This document shows positions 1 to 7,518 of a DNA stretch of 11,025 nucleotides, piece by piece. The first letter of the stretch is position 1, and every line of letters begins with the position of its first letter. A program made the position numbers and the translations under genes. The notes beneath the pieces were generated by a model. That model was not told the DNA's origin, ran no database searches, and saw nothing but the letters and a program-made list of their open reading frames with translations. This DNA is from Pirellulaceae bacterium (lineage in GTDB: Bacteria > Planctomycetota > Planctomycetia > Pirellulales > Pirellulaceae). Location: the NCBI GenBank assembly GCA_020846515.1, contig JADLDX010001031.1:1-11025 (forward strand). Direction: 5' to 3'.

Positions 1-617
1 AGAAGCAGGCCCGGCACTTTGCAGAGCGTGGCATGATCACGATCACCGCCGACTACCGCGTCAAGTCTCGGCATGGCATCCAAATGGTCGAATGCGTGAA
101 AGACGCTAAGGCAGCCATTGCCTGGGTTCGGGAAAACGCCCAGCGGCTCGGCATTGATCCGAACAAGATTGCTGCCTCAGGAGGTTCTGCCGGTGGTCAC
201 CTCGCCGCCTGCACCGGTACGATCAGCGGTTTCGGAAGCGACGAACGTCCCAACGCCATGATCCTGTTCAATCCTGCGTGCGTGCTCGCTCCCATCGCCG
301 GCTGGCAACCCTCAGAGTCCAAAGCTGGGCGCATCACCGAAAAATTAATAGGCGCGGAGCCACAGGCGGTCTCGCCAGCACATCACATCGGCCCGCACAC
401 GCCGCCGACCCTGATTCTCCATGGCAAAGAGGACACCACGGTTCCCTACGCTTCCGTCGTCGCGTTCGAGAGTGTGATGAAAAAGGCAGGCAGGCCGTGC
501 AAGCTGGTCGGCTACGAAGGAGCGGGCCACGGCTTCTTCAATCGCGGCGCGGATTACTCCAAGACCCTCGCTGAAGCCGACGCCTTTCTCGTCGATCTCG
601 GCTGGATCAAGAAGTGA
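1..617 (+). CDS. alpha/beta-hydrolase esterase, 5'-truncated by window edge
   Basis: This is the C-terminal part of a serine hydrolase of the alpha/beta-hydrolase fold (dienelactone hydrolase / acetyl-xylan esterase-like group). The frame is open from base 3 through the left edge (KQARHFAERG before the first visible Met at 33), so the true start lies outside the window and about 204 residues are seen. Family members are usually near 300 residues; the missing part should hold the N-terminal strands and the oxyanion HGGG-type motif. The nucleophile elbow GGSAGGH has its Ser codon at 186-188. The acid is probably the Asp of GKEDTTVP (432-434) and the base the His of GAGHGFF (528-530), giving the order and spacing expected for a complete triad. 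In Planctomycetes such proteins are often exported carbohydrate or xenobiotic esterases, but the substrate cannot be read here. GC is high in sampled lines (62-63%). A repeat begins 2 bp after the stop. Confidence 0.88.
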   Translation, partial: KQARHFAERGMITITADYRVKSRHGIQMVECVKDAKAAIAWVRENAQRLGIDPNKIAASGGSAGGHLAACTGTISGFGSDERPNAMILFNPACVLAPIAGWQPSESKAGRITEKLIGAEPQAVSPAHHIGPHTPPTLILHGKEDTTVPYASVVAFESVMKKAGRPCKLVGYEGAGHGFFNRGADYSKTLAEADAFLVDLGWIKK

Positions 618-618
618 A

Positions 619-690
619 AAATGGGGTCAGGTCTCCTTTTCACTGGATCTAAGTTGATGCATGCGAAAGAAAATGAGATCTGACCCCAAT
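619..690. repeat. Inverted repeat pair (TGGGGTCAGRTCTC family), left end of the methyltransferase island
   Basis: The left arm at 622-641 (TGGGGTCAGGTCTCCTTTTC) and the right arm at 669-688 are reverse complements at 18 of 20 positions, separated by a 27-base loop. The element starts right after the esterase stop codon at 615-617. It could act as a transcription terminator for the esterase, but the long loop and the third copy at 1584-1599 fit a dispersed repeat better. From memory, similar GGGGTCAGGTCT motifs occur around REP-associated Y1 transposases (RAYTs) in many bacteria; no transposase is present in this window. Confidence 0.75.
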
Positions 691-702
691 CATCCTGCCC
701 AA

Positions 703-717
703 AGCCCAACTTGGGCT
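703..717. promoter_or_regulatory. 15-bp perfect palindrome upstream of the methyltransferase
   Basis: AGCCCAA-C-TTGGGCT is a perfect 7-bp inverted repeat around a single central base, 26 bp before the methyltransferase ATG at 744. The size and position fit an operator for a dimeric repressor. A short RNA hairpin is less likely because the centre is too small for a loop unless outer pairs only are formed. No regulator gene lies next to it, so the role is inferred. Confidence 0.4.
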
Positions 718-743
718 GATGACTCTAGAATATCGAGAGACAT

Positions 744-1430
744 ATGGTGAACTGGAGCCAATCGCGTGAATTGTTTCATGGACGACTTGTCGCAAAATAC
801 AACGAAAGCGAAGCAAAAAGCTATGACGCCTTTGTGGGTACGCTCACCAAGGAAGATGAAGAGGCTTACCTTGCCGATATTCAAGAAGTGAGTCCTCTTT
901 TGAAGGGCCATTCTATTCTCGATGTAGGCGCAGGTTCGGGAGCACTCACGAAGATTCTCTCTCGTGTCGATGGCCTCGTGTTGACGGCAATGGAGCCATC
1001 TCCTGACATGCGTGAACTATTGCGATCTAAACCGGAGCTTGCCAAGGTCCCGGTTGTCGAAGGTGGATGTGACAGTCTGGACGATCGGCAAATATTTCCA
1101 GAGTCTAACTTCGATTCTATTTTGTCCCGCCAAGTAGTGAACAGTCTATTCGATCCGCTGGTTGCATTTCAGAACTGGCTTTATTGGCTAAAGCCGGGTG
1201 GCAGCGTTGTTGTCATTGACGGAATCTATGGTCGAGACGGTTGGACTGGTGTTTGGGAAGAAGAAGTCGATGTGACGCCGCTGGCTGCATGCCAATCATT
1301 GGCGACGATTCCATATCTTCTTGAATTTATCGGCTTTCGTGTCGAGATGGTGAATTGGATGACTCGCACCAATCGACTGCCAGCCACCAGGACGAAACGC
1401 TACTTAGTGGTTGCAAAGAAGCCCAAGTAA
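744..1430 (+). CDS. class I SAM-dependent methyltransferase
   Basis: This 228-residue cytoplasmic protein has the Rossmann-fold methyltransferase signature. Motif I, ILDVGAGSGALT, lies at residues 58-69 (DVGAGSG at 60-66), followed by the acidic end of strand 2 in AMEPSPDM (Glu84), which should bind the ribose hydroxyls of SAM. A motif IV-like segment, FDSILSRQVVNSLFD, and a later LKPGG turn complete the core. The family methylates small molecules, lipids or proteins, and nothing here identifies the acceptor. There is no signal peptide. The ATG at 744 is preceded by GAGAGA (735-740), a weak ribosome binding site. The gene stands alone between copies of an inverted repeat (619-690 and 1584-1599). 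Sampled 60-base lines give 42-55% GC against 62-63% in the esterase before it, which hints at separate acquisition. Class assignment is firm; function is unknown. Confidence 0.9.
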   Translation: MVNWSQSRELFHGRLVAKYNESEAKSYDAFVGTLTKEDEEAYLADIQEVSPLLKGHSILDVGAGSGALTKILSRVDGLVLTAMEPSPDMRELLRSKPELAKVPVVEGGCDSLDDRQIFPESNFDSILSRQVVNSLFDPLVAFQNWLYWLKPGGSVVVIDGIYGRDGWTGVWEEEVDVTPLAACQSLATIPYLLEFIGFRVEMVNWMTRTNRLPATRTKRYLVVAKKPK

Positions 1431-1583
1431 TCGAGAAACTTCGGTTCGCTCGCGAGACGACCATGCAGTCTGCGGCTCGGAATTCATAGACAAAGATACG
1501 CGAAACAGAATTGCTGCAGCCAACCCGGCGTACGTGGCGTTGCCGCGAAACCCGGGCTATGGAATCTAACGCCGTTGGCGTAA
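1431..1583. other. Non-coding tail of the methyltransferase island
   Basis: No convincing gene is seen between the methyltransferase stop and the repeat at 1584. The stretch holds an 8-bp palindrome CTCGCGAG (1449-1456) and a short hairpin ACGCC-GTT-GGCGT (1569-1581) directly abutting the repeat. GGCGTT at 1536-1541 can also pair with AACGCC at 1568-1573. These features may belong to the same dispersed element as the flanking repeat. Confidence 0.4.
1569..1581. repeat. Short hairpin next to the right-hand repeat
   Basis: ACGCC and GGCGT form a 5-bp stem with a GTT loop. It lies 2 bp before the repeat copy at 1584-1599, so it may be part of that element or a weak terminator for the methyltransferase. 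There is no T-run typical of an intrinsic terminator. Confidence 0.35.
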
Positions 1584-1599
1584 AGACCTGACCCCATTT
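1584..1599 (-). repeat. Third copy of the TGGGGTCAGGTCT repeat, inverted
   Basis: AGACCTGACCCCATTT is the exact reverse complement of bases 619-634 (16 of 16). With the left copy it brackets the methyltransferase and its tail, giving a roughly 980-bp unit with inverted ends. No target-site duplication is evident beside the two copies. Confidence 0.75.
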
Positions 1600-1700
1600 A
1601 TTCTCGAAGTAGACTCATCCGTACAAGAAAAATCGAAGTCTGCGAGATATCATGGTGCGGATTGAGGTCATTGGGGGTGAACGAGAAGGATGAATGCTTA

Positions 1701-3425
1701 ATGAACAGAGTTGCGATGAACTTTACTTTCAGGTCATTCATGGTGGCCAGCCTGCTCGTTTGGTGGCCTCTGTATGTTCCTGCGCAGGGACCGTCGTCGC
1801 CATCGCAGTCCACGTCGGAGCAGATTGAACGCGAGACGCGAGACATTTCGGGTTGGCAAGTTCACGTCGCCAAAAAGCTGCTCGAGACCGAGGCGGACGA
1901 TACGACTAAAGCGTTGGCCGGCCTGAAAAAGATGTTGGATGAAATTGTGCGGGATTTACCAGCGACTGCGGTCGCCGAGATGAAGAAAGTTCCGCTTTAC
2001 TTTTCTCCGTCTTATAAACCTGGGCGAAGCGGAGCCGAGTTTCATCCAGGGGCGGGCTGGTTACGAGACAACGGTCGAGACCCTGTGATGGCGCAAGGTG
2101 TGGAGTTTTCTGGAGTTCATGATTTCGAAGCCGAGATGCGCAGAATGCCGAACTTCGCCCTGCATGAACTGGCTCATGCGTTTCACTTTCGAGCACTACC
2201 AAGTGGCTTTGATAACCCTGAAATCAAAGACGCTTATCGGCGAGCCAAACAAAGTGGGCTGTATGATCGCGTCGAGCGCTCTTTTGGCAATGGCAAACCC
2301 AATACGTTTGAACGCTCGTATGCCATGACCAACGCGATGGAGTACTTTGCGGAGGCCACCGAAGCCTACTTCTTTCGCAATGATTTCTTCCCCTTTACCC
2401 GCGAGGAACTTCTGAGACATGACCCTGAGATGCATGCCTTGTTAGAGAAACTGTGGGGCGTGTCCACCACACACTGGTTGAAGTATCCAGGTATCGATGG
2501 ACCCGGTAAAGGCAAACACATTGTGCTGATCGCCGCCGAGCAAGAGTATCGCAGTGAACAATCAATGCCCATGCTGGCGAAGATCTTGAGCACACATCAT
2601 GGATTCGATTGCACGGTACTGTTTGGAGTCAATGCAAGTGGCAAGGTAGATCCGACATTGCCGGTTTATCCTGAGAAGGGCAAAGAGGCCGAATTCAAAG
2701 AACATCACATTCCCGGTCTGGAACAACTCGCTTCAGCAGATTTAGTTATCTTCTGTACGCGTTTGTTAACGCTACCCAAGTCCGAACTAGACCAGATTGT
2801 GAACTATGTGGACTCCGGAAAGCCCATCATTGCCTTGCGCACTGCCAACCACGGTTTTCGTGGACCATTGCCTTATAAGATCGATGGCAAGCAAGTCAAA
2901 TGGGGAGAAGACATCCTAGGTGGTACGTTCCTGAATCATCATGGACGTTGGCACGCAGATTCCACGCGGGGCTTTTTCGATAAGGATCAAACGCAACATC
3001 CGATCTTGATTGGTGTCAGCGACATTTGGGGTGACTCGGACGTTTATCGTACCTACAAGCAAGGTAGTAGCTTGCCGAAAGATTGCACCGCGTTGGTATG
3101 GGGCCAACCGCTCATGGGCCGCAAACCCAATGACTTACCGAATGAAAAGCTGGAACCACTTCCAGTGGCTTGGGTCAAACCCTGGCAGACCAGCCAGGGA
3201 ATTACTGCCAGAGTCTTTCACTGTACGATGGGCAGTGCGAACGACTTCAAGAATCAAGGCCTGCGACGACTTGTGGTCAACGCAGCCTATTGGTGCGTTG
3301 GGCTGGAAGCATCGATCTCGGCGCCCCGCAGCGTCGACGTTGTTGGCAACTACGAACCGCTCGAAAGCGGTTTCAATTACAAAGAACTCGGTGTGAAACC
3401 CCAACCTGTCACGTTCTATAAATAA
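1701..3425 (+). CDS. exported HExxH metallopeptidase-like / ThuA-domain fusion protein
   Basis: This 574-residue exported protein has two parts. Residues 1 to about 30 form a signal peptide (hydrophobic FMVASLLVWWPLYV, cleavage near VPA-Q). The first half contains HELAH at residues 155-159 (His155, Glu156, His159), followed by EYFAEATEAYF at 214-224. That spacing resembles gluzincin peptidases of the anthrax-lethal-factor-like type, with Glu218 the likely third zinc ligand. From about residue 272 (KHIVLIAAEQEYRS) to the end is a ThuA-like domain, a class I glutamine-amidotransferase-type fold common in PVC bacteria and linked to sugar metabolism (trehalose utilisation). The ATG at 1701 was chosen because AAGGA (1686-1690) lies 10 bases upstream and a normal signal peptide follows. 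A TTG at 1662 would add 13 polar residues, and an ATG at 1716 is also possible. A REP doublet follows the stop. Catalysis by either domain is inferred. Confidence 0.82.
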   Translation: MNRVAMNFTFRSFMVASLLVWWPLYVPAQGPSSPSQSTSEQIERETRDISGWQVHVAKKLLETEADDTTKALAGLKKMLDEIVRDLPATAVAEMKKVPLYFSPSYKPGRSGAEFHPGAGWLRDNGRDPVMAQGVEFSGVHDFEAEMRRMPNFALHELAHAFHFRALPSGFDNPEIKDAYRRAKQSGLYDRVERSFGNGKPNTFERSYAMTNAMEYFAEATEAYFFRNDFFPFTREELLRHDPEMHALLEKLWGVSTTHWLKYPGIDGPGKGKHIVLIAAEQEYRSEQSMPMLAKILSTHHGFDCTVLFGVNASGKVDPTLPVYPEKGKEAEFKEHHIPGLEQLASADLVIFCTRLLTLPKSELDQIVNYVDSGKPIIALRTANHGFRGPLPYKIDGKQVKWGEDILGGTFLNHHGRWHADSTRGFFDKDQTQHPILIGVSDIWGDSDVYRTYKQGSSLPKDCTALVWGQPLMGRKPNDLPNEKLEPLPVAWVKPWQTSQGITARVFHCTMGSANDFKNQGLRRLVVNAAYWCVGLEASISAPRSVDVVGNYEPLESGFNYKELGVKPQPVTFYK

Positions 3426-3431
3426 TACTAC

Positions 3432-3455
3432 GTAGCCACCGTCGACAGACGGTGG
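3432..3455 (+). repeat. REP hairpin 1 (GTAG foot)
   Basis: GTAG is followed by CCACCGTC-GACA-GACGGTGG, a perfect 8-bp stem with a 4-base loop. A GTAG foot before an imperfect or perfect palindrome is the hallmark of REP elements mobilised by REP-associated tyrosine transposases. It begins 6 bases after the stop of the metallopeptidase-ThuA gene and could also slow or stop transcription there. Confidence 0.8.
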
Positions 3456-3498
3456 ACCCGCTCCACCCACACATTTAAATTCGAAACACCCTCATCTT

Positions 3499-3522
3499 CC
3501 ACCGCTTGGCAGCGGTGGCTAC
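3499..3522 (-). repeat. REP hairpin 2 (inverted partner)
   Basis: CCACCGCT-TGGC-AGCGGTGG forms a perfect 8-bp stem and is followed by CTAC, so on the minus strand it also starts with GTAG. CGTAGCCACCG at 3431-3441 is the exact reverse complement of 3513-3523 (11 bp). The two hairpins differ at the stem tip by compensating changes (GTC/GAC against GCT/AGC), which preserves pairing. Together they form a BIME-like inverted doublet 30 bp before the cytochrome gene. Confidence 0.8.
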
Positions 3523-3552
3523 GAGAGATCCGCAACTTCGGTAAATCAACCC

Positions 3553-5952
3553 ATGATCAAAAACGTTGTATGGATATTAACGGTGATTGCCAGTTCGGTG
3601 GCGATGGCAGGTGATCCAGCATTACCGGGCCATCATCCGCTTTCTCAGATTCAGGCCGGCAGTTTATTGTTGGCTGAACTGCGGTGCGCAGCGTGTCACA
3701 GTGGTGTTCCGCGGGACAGTCTCATCGAAAAGATCGCGCCTGATCTGACAGATGTTGGGGCGCGCGTCACACCGGAGTTTCTGCGTAATTACATCGCTTC
3801 ACCAGCCACTGCGCATCCCGGGACGACGATGCCGGACATGCTGGCGTCAAAATCTGAATCTGAAAAGCAGGACATTGCCGAGTCGCTGACGCACTTTCTG
3901 ATCTCGCAATCGCGCTCTGCAAATCCAGGTGCCATCGCAGAGCCGATCGATCGACAGCAAGGCTATGAGCTGTTTCATTCGATCGGCTGCGTGGCCTGCC
4001 ATGGTCCCCAAGAGACACCCAAGGCGCCAGAACCAAGCGTTGATGAAGAGCCTGAAGAAGACCTCGATCCGGCGAAAGCAGCTAGAAAAGCGATCAAGCC
4101 ATCGGCTATCGCTCTGAGTCATGTTTCTGCCAAGTACACAGTGCATTCGCTGAGTGAGTTCCTGTTTCAGCCGCTCAAGGTTCGCAGTTCCGGGCGCATG
4201 CCCGATATGAAATTGACTCCGACCGAAGCGCTGGCGATCGCTGGTTATCTCGTTGGCGAGCAAAAACCGGCCAGCAAGTCGCTGGTTCCGAAGGCGGAAC
4301 TAGTCCAGGCCGGCAAAGAACATTTTCGAGCCTTGAACTGTAACGCATGTCATTCACTTCCAGGTTTTGAAGCCGCAACCGCTGTTAGTTCACTGAAGTC
4401 TGCAAATCTGAATGCAGGTTGTCTGGCAACGCTGAGCGAGGGCACGGCTGATTCGAAAGTTCGTGGACGCAGCCCGCGTTTCGTGCTCGACGCGAATCAG
4501 GTTTCAGCAGTGGCCGCCGCAGTCCGCGCGGACCAGGTTGTCGAATCGGACAAAGAGGTTTTGGCCAAGACCTTGACGGCTTTGCGGTGTATCAATTGTC
4601 ACGTTCGCGATGACTATGGTGGAGTTCATGACGCTCACAACGCATTCTTTAAGGGTAGCCAATTGATTCTGGGGGACGACGGTCGCATCCCGCCACCGTT
4701 AACCTGGATGGGAGCCAAACTGCAATCAGCTTGGATGAAGAAGGTGCTCTTCGATGGCGAAAGTGTGCGGCACTATATGGCGACGCGTATGCCACAGTAT
4801 GGTGAAAACAACCTTTCGCATCTGCCCGAGCTCTTTAGTCGTCTGGATACATTGACTGGCCCTGAGATGAAGCTGCCCAAGCCGGAGAGCCGTAGCGAAG
4901 AGGAAAGACAGCGTGAGAAGCTGATCCGAGCCGCTGGACGAGAATTGCTGGGTGACAAAGGGGCCAACTGCGTCGCCTGCCACAAATTCAATGGAAAAGC
5001 AGCGATCACCAATCAAGGTATCGACTTGCTGACCAGTACCGAGCGACTACAACCAGCCTGGTTTCATAGCTATCTACGAAACCCAGGTGCGTTCCGCCCA
5101 CGAACAGTGATGCCGACTGCCTGGCCGGGTGGCGTGGCAGCCTTCACAAACATCTTAGATGGTGATACGAATCGTCAAATCGAGGCGATATGGTACTACC
5201 TATCGCTGGGTACATCGGCCGCTGATCCATCTGGTGTTCGCGCGGTCGGAACGAAACTTGTGGTTGGCGACACGGCAGTTATTCATCGCGGACGAAGTCG
5301 CGTGGCCGGCTTTCGCGGGATCGCCGTTGGACTGCCTGAGAAGCTGAGCTATGCCTTCAATGCTGAGACTGGCACGCTGTCGGCAATTTGGGAAGGCGAG
5401 TTCGTGAGCGTCAACTGGAGCGGGCAGGGCTCGGGAGACTTCAATCCAGCCAATCAATCGATCCAATTGGCTCAAGATGTTTCTTTCGCCGCGCTTGAGG
5501 ACGATAACGCCCCGTGGCCGCTCTTGCCTGTGATGACCAAGGAGGCACCCGCTAATCCAAATCCTTTGTACCCTAAGAATGTCGGCTATCAATTCCGCGG
5601 TTATTTCTTGGACAAGTTGTTCATTCCGACATTTCAATATCGAAGTGGCAATTTGGAGATTGAAGACCGAACGGTCGCCATCGGAGGTGACGGAAACAGA
5701 ATGCTCCAACGAGTATTGAAGTTTGATTCCCCACTACCCCAGACAATTTGGTTTCGCGCGTTTGTCGGCGACATCAGGCAAGAGAGCGATCAGGTCTTTC
5801 GCGACGATCGGATGCGACTATCGATTCCTCCCAGTGAGACGCGTTTGCGTTTATTGTCGGACGAGCCAAAACGGCTTGAGTTGTTGTTGCGGCTGCAAAT
5901 CCCTCAAGGCATATCCTCATTGGAGGTACAGTATGAACCACTCAAGAAATAG
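3553..5952 (+). CDS. exported pentaheme c-type cytochrome with C-terminal beta-rich domain
   Basis: This 799-residue protein has a signal peptide (cleavage near AMA19-G20), so it acts outside the cytoplasmic membrane as an electron carrier. Five CxxCH heme sites are visible: CAACH45-49, CVACH146-150, CNACH263-267, CINCH346-350 and CVACH473-477. Candidate axial Met ligands in MP motifs are Met93 (TTMPDM), Met216 (GRMPDM), Met413 (TRMPQY) and Met520 (TVMPTA). The third domain has GRSPRF instead, with Ser307 where Met is expected. The first three domains look like tandem repeats, each with a CxxCH and then a GRxP-type turn and a helix. Residues from about 575 to 799 have no hemes and look beta-rich, resembling (from memory) the domain named DUF6797 that accompanies such cytochromes. 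No good ribosome binding site precedes the ATG. The stop overlaps the next gene by 20 bp, suggesting co-translation with the propeller protein. Partners and redox substrate are inferred. Confidence 0.9.
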   Translation: MIKNVVWILTVIASSVAMAGDPALPGHHPLSQIQAGSLLLAELRCAACHSGVPRDSLIEKIAPDLTDVGARVTPEFLRNYIASPATAHPGTTMPDMLASKSESEKQDIAESLTHFLISQSRSANPGAIAEPIDRQQGYELFHSIGCVACHGPQETPKAPEPSVDEEPEEDLDPAKAARKAIKPSAIALSHVSAKYTVHSLSEFLFQPLKVRSSGRMPDMKLTPTEALAIAGYLVGEQKPASKSLVPKAELVQAGKEHFRALNCNACHSLPGFEAATAVSSLKSANLNAGCLATLSEGTADSKVRGRSPRFVLDANQVSAVAAAVRADQVVESDKEVLAKTLTALRCINCHVRDDYGGVHDAHNAFFKGSQLILGDDGRIPPPLTWMGAKLQSAWMKKVLFDGESVRHYMATRMPQYGENNLSHLPELFSRLDTLTGPEMKLPKPESRSEEERQREKLIRAAGRELLGDKGANCVACHKFNGKAAITNQGIDLLTSTERLQPAWFHSYLRNPGAFRPRTVMPTAWPGGVAAFTNILDGDTNRQIEAIWYYLSLGTSAADPSGVRAVGTKLVVGDTAVIHRGRSRVAGFRGIAVGLPEKLSYAFNAETGTLSAIWEGEFVSVNWSGQGSGDFNPANQSIQLAQDVSFAALEDDNAPWPLLPVMTKEAPANPNPLYPKNVGYQFRGYFLDKLFIPTFQYRSGNLEIEDRTVAIGGDGNRMLQRVLKFDSPLPQTIWFRAFVGDIRQESDQVFRDDRMRLSIPPSETRLRLLSDEPKRLELLLRLQIPQGISSLEVQYEPLKK
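5922..5927 (+). promoter_or_regulatory. Shine-Dalgarno that sets the propeller-protein start
   Basis: GGAGGT lies 5 bases before the ATG at 5933 and inside the end of the cytochrome gene. It is the strongest ribosome binding site in the window. It argues for the ATG at 5933 over in-frame starts further upstream. Confidence 0.8.
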
Positions 5953-7492
5953 TAAGCTGCTCAACACAGTGGATATCGCCAAGCGTCTTTTCTCCCACGG
6001 AGTTGTTGGGGCTTATACTGCTTGCGTCCTGCTTGCAATCAGCGTCTTCATTTCCGCTTCATTGCGAGCGGAAGATGTTGGAGAGCGTTGGGGGACCGAG
6101 GAGCGTGAACGTGAGTTCTATCCGATCGTCAACATCCCATTGCCCAAGGATACAGTCATCGAAGCGGGAGCGTTTGCCGTTTTGCCAGACAGCCGCATCG
6201 CAGTGGGCACGCGACATGGCGAGATCTTTTTCATCGAAGGTGTCGACGCGCCCAAGCCCATTCCGAAGTTTCATCGTTTTGCTTCGGGACTCGATGAGAT
6301 ATTTGGGCTAACCTGGAAAGATGATGCTCTGCGAGTCACGCAGAGTTGTGAATTGAGTCGTGTCAGCGACTCAAATGGCGATGGCGTGGCTGATCGATTT
6401 GAAACGATTTCCGACGCGTGGGGTTACGCTAATTACCACGAGTATGCATTTGGATCAAAATTGGATGCCGAGGGAAATCAGTTCGTAGCCCTAGGGCTCT
6501 CAGCGTCCTACTACTCGCATGCTCTGAATCGTGGCTTTATCATGAAGGTCGCACCAGATGGAAAAACAACTGCTTTCGCCAGCGGTTTGCGGAGTCCGGG
6601 CGGTATCGGTTTCGATGAGCATGATTCGCTCTTCTATATCGAGAGCCAAGGGCCATGGAACTGTTCCTGCAGTTTGAAAGCGGTGCCTCCCAACAGCTTT
6701 CACGGTCATCCAGCCAGTTTTAACTGGTACCCGTACTCGCCTGAACTAGGTCCCGTACCTGTAGCACCGAACTCGGGAAGTCGGATTGTGACTGAGAAAA
6801 AGCGGGTTAAGCAGTTGGTTCCGTACGCGGTGATTTTCCCTTACATCCGCATGGGACGGTCGATTACAGCCTTCAATGTGGATCGCACCGGAGGCAAGTT
6901 TGGACCCTTTGAGAATCAAATGTTCTTAGGTGATTACACGCAATCGATACTTATGAGGGCTACCACAGAGCAGATTAATGGCGTCTGGCAGGGTGCCTGC
7001 TATCCGTTTCGCGAGGGCCTTTCGACAGGCATTCTCAATGTTGAGTTCACTCCGAGTGGTAACCTGCTGTGTGGTGGCACCAATCGCGGCTGGCCCGTGC
7101 GCGGCATCAAGCCATTCGCTATCCAGCGCGTAGAGTGGAGCGGCAAGATGCCTTTCGAGATCAAACGAGTGACGATTGCTCCAAACGGCTTTCATATCTC
7201 GTTTACGAAACCGGTAGATTCCGTCACAGGCAATGCGAAGTCCTCCTACGTTATCTCGTCATTCACCCATCCTTACCATGCTGGCTATGGCGGGCCTGAG
7301 ATTGACAAAAAAGAGCCAGAGATACAATCTGTGGTACTCGCCGACGACGGCCTCTCCGCCGATGTCGCGTTTGAAGGCCTTGAGCCTGGATTTGTCTATG
7401 AGTTTGACCTGGCTGGAGTTCGCTCACGCGATGGAGATGCGTTATTGCACCGCCATGCGTACTATACCGTCAACGAAATCCCAACTCGATGA
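5933..7492 (+). CDS. exported beta-propeller protein, dehydrogenase-like, without heme motif
   Basis: This 519-residue protein begins with a signal peptide whose hydrophobic core is at about 24-42 and whose cleavage is near residues 42-46 (SLRA-ED). Residues about 60-405 look like a six-bladed propeller of the soluble sugar dehydrogenase / PVC membrane-bound dehydrogenase type, with strand repeats such as [15 protein letters not shown] and [25 protein letters not shown] at 146-154 resembles a Ca-binding DxNxDGxxD loop. From about residue 405 an Ig/fibronectin-like tail follows ([15 protein letters not shown] and later strands). There is no CxxCH; the closest cysteine cluster is NCSC, which is not a heme site. 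The start is set by GGAGGT at 5922-5927 and by the signal peptide. The gene overlaps the pentaheme cytochrome by 20 bp and precedes the giant propeller-cytochrome by 26 bp. A role as substrate-binding or oxidising partner of the pentaheme protein is inferred. Confidence 0.85.
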   Translation: MNHSRNSKLLNTVDIAKRLFSHGVVGAYTACVLLAISVFISASLRAEDVGERWGTEEREREFYPIVNIPLPKDTVIEAGAFAVLPDSRIAVGTRHGEIFFIEGVDAPKPIPKFHRFASGLDEIFGLTWKDDALRVTQSCELSRVSDSNGDGVADRFETISDAWGYANYHEYAFGSKLDAEGNQFVALGLSASYYSHALNRGFIMKVAPDGKTTAFASGLRSPGGIGFDEHDSLFYIESQGPWNCSCSLKAVPPNSFHGHPASFNWYPYSPELGPVPVAPNSGSRIVTEKKRVKQLVPYAVIFPYIRMGRSITAFNVDRTGGKFGPFENQMFLGDYTQSILMRATTEQINGVWQGACYPFREGLSTGILNVEFTPSGNLLCGGTNRGWPVRGIKPFAIQRVEWSGKMPFEIKRVTIAPNGFHISFTKPVDSVTGNAKSSYVISSFTHPYHAGYGGPEIDKKEPEIQSVVLADDGLSADVAFEGLEPGFVYEFDLAGVRSRDGDALLHRHAYYTVNEIPTR

Positions 7493-7518
7493 GTTCTTTA
7501 CACTGAATGAGATACCCC

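Noticed and set aside
618..690. Intrinsic terminator for the esterase
   Set aside because: The inverted repeat has a 27-base loop and no T-run after the right arm. A third copy elsewhere in the window points to a dispersed repeat instead.
1530..1581. Possible integron attC site after the methyltransferase (ATCTAAC at 1564-1570 fits a core-site consensus)
   Set aside because: No matching GTTRRRY partner is found at the right distance and orientation, and the inner complementary boxes are missing.
1662..1700. TTG start for the metallopeptidase-ThuA gene
   Set aside because: It adds a polar, charged stretch in front of an otherwise normal signal peptide. The ATG at 1701 has AAGGA upstream. The TTG is not excluded, only less likely.
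5723..5932. An in-frame upstream extension of the propeller gene adding 70 residues
   Set aside because: It would overlap the pentaheme gene by 230 bp and bury the signal peptide. GGAGGT directly before the ATG at 5933 and the signal peptide that follows support the shorter form.
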